Part shown: in pieces, positions 6,866-10,483 of the stretch
Numbering within the stretch: the first letter of the stretch is position 1
Layout: every line of letters begins with the position of its first letter
Assembly: GCA_045594445.1 (NCBI GenBank)
Contig: JAZNYL010000053.1
Coordinates: 1 to 10,483 of the forward strand
DNA from: SVQP01 sp045594445
GTDB taxonomy: Bacteria; Bacillota; Clostridia; Oscillospirales; CAG-272
Direction of reading: 5' to 3'
Length of the DNA: 10,483 nt
The notes under the pieces: model-generated
Told to the model about the DNA's origin: nothing
What the model saw: the letters and a program-made list of their open reading frames with translations, nothing else
Database searches by the model: none
Translations under genes and position numbers: made by a program

Positions 6866-9142
6866 GTGAGAAACGTAATCAATCTGAACAAGAACTGGCT
6901 GTTCTGCAAGGATACGGCCGATATTACTCTCAGACAGGGCGAGCAGGTAAACCTGCCTCACTCCTGGAACGCTTTGGACGGCCAGGACGGCGGCAACGAC
7001 TATTTCCGCGGCGCATGCCTGTACGTCAAGACGCTTGTAAAGGCTGATCTGCCTGCAGCGGACTGCTACTACCTTGAGATCCGCGGCGCAAACTCCTCGG
7101 CTGACGTATTCGTTGGCGGCGAGAAGCTGGCGCATCACGACGGCGGCTACTCCACCTGGAGAGTGGACCTGACCGACGTACTGACCGAGACCACCGAGAT
7201 TGCTATTGTGGTAGATAACTCCGCAAACGAGACGGTTTACCCCCAGATGGCTGACTTTACCTTCTATGGCGGTATTTACCGTGACGTTAATCTGATTGCG
7301 GTTAACAAGAGCCATTTTGACCTTGAATACTTTGGCGGCAGCGGATTTATGGTTACCCCCGAGGTAGACGGCAAGGATGCGCACGTAAAGCTGCAAACCT
7401 GGACCAAGAACGCAGAAGGCTTGAGCGTTCGTTATACCATCACAGATGCAAGCGGCGCAACCGTTGCCAAGGCAACCGGCGCAGGCGAGCTGACCCTGGA
7501 TATCAAGGATGTGACCTTGTGGCACGGCCGCAAGAATCCTTATCTGTATACCGCAACGGCCGAGCTGCTGAGTGCAGACGGCGAAGTGCTTGATAACGTC
7601 AGCACCCGCTTCGGTGTGCGCACCTTCAAGATCGATCCCGATAACGGCTTTATTCTCAACGGGGAAGAGTACCCCCTGCGCGGCGTATCCCGCCATCAGG
7701 ACAGACTGGGCGTTGGTAATGCGCTGCTGCCCGAGCACCACAGAGAGGATATGGACATGATCTGCGAGGTGGGTGCCACCACCATTCGTCTTGCGCACTA
7801 TCAGCACGATCAGTATTTCTACGATCTGTGCGACGAGCGCGGTCTTGTCATCTGGGCGGAGATTCCTTACATTTCCAGACACATGCCCGGTGGCCGCGAG
7901 AACACCATCTCCCAGATGAAGGAGCTGGTTACGCAGAACTATAACCACCCGTCCATCGTGGTCTGGGGCCTTTCCAATGAGATTTCGATCGCAGGTTCGG
8001 ACGACGATCTGCTGGAAAACCACCGCATCCTCAACGATCTGGTTCACGAGATGGACAAGACTCGCTTGACCACCATCGCGGCAGTTTCCATGTGCAAGAT
8101 GGACGATCCGTACATTCAGATTCCCGACGTGGTGTCCTATAACCACTACTTTGGCTGGTACGGCGGCGAGACGTACATGAACGGCCCTTGGTTTGATAAG
8201 TTCCACCAGACGCACCCCACCATTCCGATCGGCTGCTCCGAGTACGGCTGTGAGGCACTCAACTGGCACACCAGCGATCCCAAGCAGGGTGACTACACCG
8301 AGGAGTATCAGGCATACTACCACGAGGAGCTGATCAAGCAGTTGTTCACCCGTAAGTACATATGGGCAACGCACGTCTGGAATATGTTCGATTTCGGCGC
8401 AGATGCAAGAGCAGAGGGCGGCGAGAACGGTCAGAACCACAAGGGCCTTGTCACCATGGACAGAAAGTACAAGAAGGACGCCTTCTATGCATACAAGGCA
8501 TGGCTGGTCTCTCCCGAGGTCGATCCCTTCGTGCACCTGTGCGGCAAGAGATATATCGACCGCGTTGAGGACGTAACCAAGGTCACCGTTTACTCCAACC
8601 TGCCCGAGGTTGAGCTGTTTGTCAATGGCGAGAGCCTTGGCAAGAAGACCGCGGTAGATCATTTCTTCTACTTTGACGTGCCCAACGTAGGCGAGAGCAC
8701 TATCGTTGCCAAGGCAGGCGACCTCTCCGATGAGGGTAAGATCCGCAAGGTAGCCGAGATGAACATGGATTACGTGCTGCGCGAGGTTGGCGCGGTGCTC
8801 AACTGGTTTGACGTGGTGGAAAAGCCCGGTCGCTTCTCGCTCAACGACAAGCTTGGCGACATCATGGCTACCACTGCAGGTAAGATCTGGTTCATGCGCC
8901 TGGGCCTCAAGCTCAAGAAAAAGATGAATGCCAACAAAAAGGGCAAGGGCGAAGGCGAAAAGAAGGGCGGCTTTGACGTAGACCTTTCCGCAGGCGGCGG
9001 TCTGATGGAAATGATGGGCTCGTTCACCGTGCTGCGTCTGTCCTCCATGATGGGCATGGCAAACATCAGCTTTACCAAGGAAGAGTTGCTCAAGATGAAC
9101 AAGCAGCTCAACCGCATCCGCAAGCCTAAGAATCAGAAATAA
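6866..9142 (+). CDS. GH2 beta-galactosidase-like glycosidase, cytoplasmic
   Basis: This is a retaining beta-glycosidase of family GH2, 758 residues from GTG, with no signal peptide, so it acts in the cytoplasm on imported glycosides. The order is a jelly-roll sugar-binding domain (about 5-150), an Ig-like domain (about 155-255), a TIM barrel (about 255-560) and a beta-sandwich (about 570-630). The acid/base is Glu372 in VVWGLSNE and the nucleophile is Glu459 in CSEYG. The stretch NMFDFGADAR...NHKGLVTMDRKYKKDAFYAYKA is typical of beta-galactosidase-type members. Beyond residue 640 is an unusual tail: FSLNDKLGDIM, then a Lys/Gly-rich segment, then a Met-rich helical stretch ending in KMNKQLNRIRK. 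It follows the symporter on the same strand and is probably co-expressed with it. Beta-galactosidase is the best guess; other GH2 activities are possible. Confidence 0.92.
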   Translation: MRNVINLNKNWLFCKDTADITLRQGEQVNLPHSWNALDGQDGGNDYFRGACLYVKTLVKADLPAADCYYLEIRGANSSADVFVGGEKLAHHDGGYSTWRVDLTDVLTETTEIAIVVDNSANETVYPQMADFTFYGGIYRDVNLIAVNKSHFDLEYFGGSGFMVTPEVDGKDAHVKLQTWTKNAEGLSVRYTITDASGATVAKATGAGELTLDIKDVTLWHGRKNPYLYTATAELLSADGEVLDNVSTRFGVRTFKIDPDNGFILNGEEYPLRGVSRHQDRLGVGNALLPEHHREDMDMICEVGATTIRLAHYQHDQYFYDLCDERGLVIWAEIPYISRHMPGGRENTISQMKELVTQNYNHPSIVVWGLSNEISIAGSDDDLLENHRILNDLVHEMDKTRLTTIAAVSMCKMDDPYIQIPDVVSYNHYFGWYGGETYMNGPWFDKFHQTHPTIPIGCSEYGCEALNWHTSDPKQGDYTEEYQAYYHEELIKQLFTRKYIWATHVWNMFDFGADARAEGGENGQNHKGLVTMDRKYKKDAFYAYKAWLVSPEVDPFVHLCGKRYIDRVEDVTKVTVYSNLPEVELFVNGESLGKKTAVDHFFYFDVPNVGESTIVAKAGDLSDEGKIRKVAEMNMDYVLREVGAVLNWFDVVEKPGRFSLNDKLGDIMATTAGKIWFMRLGLKLKKKMNANKKGKGEGEKKGGFDVDLSAGGGLMEMMGSFTVLRLSSMMGMANISFTKEELLKMNKQLNRIRKPKNQK

Positions 9143-9153
9143 TGAAAATGAAC

Positions 9154-9183
9154 AAGGGGCTGCTTGTAAAGCAGCCCTTTATT
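9154..9183 (+). terminator. Intrinsic terminator after GH2
   Basis: Perfect 9-bp arms (9157-9165 and 9169-9177) with a GTA loop are preceded by AAG and followed by TTTATT. The hairpin starts about 12 nt after the GH2 stop and ends the plus-strand transporter/GH2 unit. The T-run is short, so termination may be partial. Confidence 0.7.
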
Positions 9184-9245
9184 CAATGACTTTTTTACAG
9201 AGATAAATTCAACCCGCAAGGGAAAAATTCTCTCAAAATGCGTTA

Positions 9246-9273
9246 TTGCTTTTCTTGGCATCTCTGCTATAAT
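9246..9273 (+). promoter_or_regulatory. Promoter of the XRE regulator
   Basis: TTGCTT (9246-9251), a 16-bp spacer and a perfect TATAAT (9268-9273) lie about 45 bp before the ATG. With the terminator at 9154-9183 this makes the regulator a separate transcription unit. Confidence 0.6.
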
Positions 9274-9318
9274 AAAGGCAGGATAAGCGCTGATCCAAAA
9301 CAATATTTGGAGGTTAAT

Positions 9319-10131
9319 ATGATAAAGCTTGGAGAGAAAATCAAGACTCTCAGAAAACAGAAAAACATTTCGCAAGAGGTGTTTGCCAATTATCTTGGCG
9401 TGTCGTTTCAGGCGGTTTCGAAGTGGGAGAATGGCTATACCATGCCCGACGTGACCATGATCCCCGCGATCGCGTCGTTTTTTGGCGTGTCTACCGACGA
9501 GCTGTTTGATTTCAATTTGTTTGAGACCGAAAAGCAGGTGGAGGAGATTTGCCGCGAAGCGTACAAATATCGCTTTGACGATCCGGAAAGATCGGAGAGA
9601 ATCCTGCGCGAGGGCTTGCAGAGATTCCCCGGGAACGATATTATTTTGAATAATCTGCTTTACACCATGGATTACAAGACGCGTGCGGACGAGGTCATCA
9701 GCCTTTGCAAAACGCTGATCGAGTCCACCAAGCAGGACGACGTCAAATACGACGCCTGCCGCATTCTGGCGGAATGCTATAAGGAGACGGGACAGGACGC
9801 GCTGATCGCGCCCACGCTGGAGCTGATCCCTGAGATCTATTTTTCAAAGCTGGAGCTGATGGCGTCGCTGTTGGACGGTGAGGTCAGCTATGAATCTGCG
9901 CAAAAGCACAAGAATATTTGTGCCGAGGATCTGATCTGCATGCTGATCATCGCGGGCAAACGCTTGCGCGAGATGGGAGAAGAGGAAAAAGCACGCACGC
10001 AATGGCGCATTGCGCTTGCTGTCATGGATGCCTTCCGTGAGGATTTCGTGGAGGACAAGTGGTTTGGTGCCACGGTCTACGACTACACAAGCGAGCAAAG
10101 AAAAGAGATCGAGCAGTTGCTTGATGCATAA
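9319..10131 (+). CDS. XRE-family (Cro/CI-type HTH) transcriptional regulator
   Basis: This is a 270-residue DNA-binding protein. Residues 4-60 form a standard HTH_3 domain, with ISQEVFANYLGVSFQAVSKWENG (17-39) as the helix-turn-helix and the closing FGVSTDELF. The rest (about 70-270) is acidic and helical, with repeated paired-helix stretches (for example ACRILAECYKETG and KRLREMGEEEKARTQW) that look TPR-like, possibly for dimerisation or peptide/protein sensing. The ATG at 9319 is preceded by GGAGG with a 5-nt spacer; an in-frame start 27 codons earlier would overlap the promoter and has no ribosome site. It has its own promoter and is separated from GH2 by a terminator, so a role in the sugar locus is not shown. 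Such regulators are very common in Clostridia and its targets are unknown. Confidence 0.88.
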   Translation: MIKLGEKIKTLRKQKNISQEVFANYLGVSFQAVSKWENGYTMPDVTMIPAIASFFGVSTDELFDFNLFETEKQVEEICREAYKYRFDDPERSERILREGLQRFPGNDIILNNLLYTMDYKTRADEVISLCKTLIESTKQDDVKYDACRILAECYKETGQDALIAPTLELIPEIYFSKLELMASLLDGEVSYESAQKHKNICAEDLICMLIIAGKRLREMGEEEKARTQWRIALAVMDAFREDFVEDKWFGATVYDYTSEQRKEIEQLLDA

Positions 10132-10134
10132 GCG

Positions 10135-10170
10135 AAAAAAAGAAGCTCCGCTGGGGCTGAAAAATCAGCG
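10135..10170 (+). repeat. 3'-end hairpin element shared with the GH3 gene
   Basis: It starts 3 nt after the XRE stop: a seven-A run, AGCTCC-GCT-GGGGCT (stem with one G-U pair in RNA), then GAAAAATCAGCG. Reading away from the GH3 stop on the minus strand, positions 227 down to about 192 give nearly the same string: an A-run, AGCCCC-AT-GGGGCT, GAAAAATTAGCG. GCTGA (10156-10160) and TCAGC (10165-10169) can also pair as an alternative hairpin. On the minus strand the T-run after the stem makes it terminator-like against antisense transcription. Confidence 0.55.
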
Positions 10171-10176
10171 AAAAAT

Positions 10177-10222
10177 AGCAGGAATTTGTTCGACTTGGAG
10201 CAGATTCCCGCTGTTTTTGTTT
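10177..10222 (+). terminator. Probable terminator of the XRE gene
   Basis: Arms AGCAGGAAT (10177-10185) and ATTCCCGCT (10204-10212) form a 9-bp stem with one A/C mismatch and an 18-nt loop, followed by GTTTTTGTTT. The long loop makes it less certain than the other terminators. Confidence 0.45.
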
Positions 10223-10285
10223 ATATACAGTGGTGAAAGAGCGCCGGTAGGGGTTCCCGTTTCACTGCTCTTTCACCAAAAGCAG
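10211..10285. repeat. Nested inverted repeat downstream of XRE gene
   Basis: An 11-bp perfect inner stem pairs GGTGAAAGAGC (10232-10242) with GCTCTTTCACC (10267-10277) around a 24-nt loop. An outer pairing of CTGTTTTTG (10211-10219) with CAAAAGCAG (10277-10285) has one G-U pair. The outer left arm overlaps the preceding terminator stem by two bases and its T-run, so the two folds compete. Confidence 0.5.
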
Positions 10286-10343
10286 GACATAAAAAAGCCA
10301 CCATCGGGCTGAGAATTTAGAGAGAAAAGCGCAATACCCCTGG

Positions 10344-10463
10344 TGTCATCCTGAGCGGAGAAAACATCCCGTGTGGATGTTTTCGTAGTCGAACTTTCAA
10401 AAATCTGCAATAAATTGCTGATTTTTGAAAGTCAAAACGCTTGCAGCGTTTTGAGGATCTACG
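10344..10463. repeat. Compound palindromic intergenic repeat
   Basis: A frame reading TGTCATCCTGAGCGGA ... GTAGTCGAA ... AGGATCTACG is interrupted by three hairpins. The first has 10-bp perfect arms (10360-10369, 10375-10384; loop CGTGT). The second has 13-bp perfect arms (10393-10405, 10420-10432) with an inner GCAAT/ATTGC stem at 10407-10418. The third has 8-bp perfect arms (10433-10440, 10446-10453; loop TTGCA). ATCCT (10348-10352) can close the whole by pairing with AGGAT (10454-10458). The frame resembles, from memory, a dispersed repeat common in gut Firmicutes and other bacteria. No coding potential is seen. More of the element, starting GGGGC at 10465, may run past the window edge. 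Confidence 0.6.
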
Positions 10464-10483
10464 AGGGGCAACATCATTCGCCC

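Noticed and set aside
8432..8443. Asn-x-Lys-Gly motif in GH2, suggesting a beta-glucuronidase
   Set aside because: The same NxKG string occurs in the common NDKGLVT.DR stretch of many GH2 beta-galactosidases, and the surrounding residues here match that version. It does not by itself show glucuronide specificity.
6746..8662. A 638-codon open frame on the minus strand, antisense to GH2
   Set aside because: Its translation is a low-order mix of Val, Leu, Gly and Ala with no domain, and it runs directly opposite clear GH2 catalytic motifs. The long open frame is a by-product of the codon bias of the GH2 gene.
10010..10312. A 100-codon plus-strand frame overlapping the end of the XRE gene
   Set aside because: It is out of frame with the XRE gene, has no ribosome site and runs through the hairpin repeats.
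10132..10483. CRISPR array or structured RNA gene at the right edge
   Set aside because: The palindromes are different from each other, are not regularly spaced, and there are no repeated spacer units; no tRNA or rRNA features are seen.

Overview
The window looks like a carbohydrate-use locus from an anaerobic gut-type Firmicute (Clostridia, perhaps an Oscillospiraceae or Christensenellales relative). The grounds are strong GGAGG ribosome sites, GTG starts, a Gram-positive style lipoprotein glycosidase with discoidin (F5/8 type C) modules, a GPH-family sugar symporter, and hairpin-rich intergenic repeats of a kind common in such genomes. The genes look moderately GC-rich by eye, while the central regulatory region is very AT-rich. 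The lineage is inference; there is no rRNA or other phylogenetic marker here.

Layout, left to right. Positions 1-229 are non-coding: a group of hairpins (about 48-119), a terminator-like hairpin that could work in both directions (145-173) and a second one with a T-run (203-227). A large lipoprotein GH3 glycosidase lies on the minus strand (230-3610), with its own good promoter. Behind it, also on the minus strand, is an AraC-type regulator (3677-4912, GTG start). A 220-bp AT-rich divergent region (4913-5132) separates it from the plus-strand genes: a GPH-type sugar:cation symporter (5133-6725), a cytoplasmic GH2 beta-galactosidase-like enzyme with an unusual C-terminal tail (6866-9142, GTG start), and an XRE-type regulator with its own promoter (9319-10131). 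Positions 10132-10483 are non-coding and packed with hairpins, including a compound palindromic repeat (10344-10463).

The genes make a coherent pathway. The surface-anchored GH3 enzyme would trim a beta-linked glycoside or oligosaccharide outside the cell, with its two discoidin domains possibly holding the substrate. The symporter would import the released sugar or short oligosaccharide, and the cytoplasmic GH2 enzyme would finish hydrolysis. The AraC regulator, encoded divergently from the transporter, is the likely local controller. The exact sugar cannot be read from the sequence.

No wholly new multi-gene system is evident. The most unusual items are the compound palindromic repeat at the right edge, a shared hairpin element placed immediately after the stop codons of two unrelated genes (GH3 and XRE), the C-terminal tail of the GH2 enzyme, and a 62-residue insertion in the transporter.
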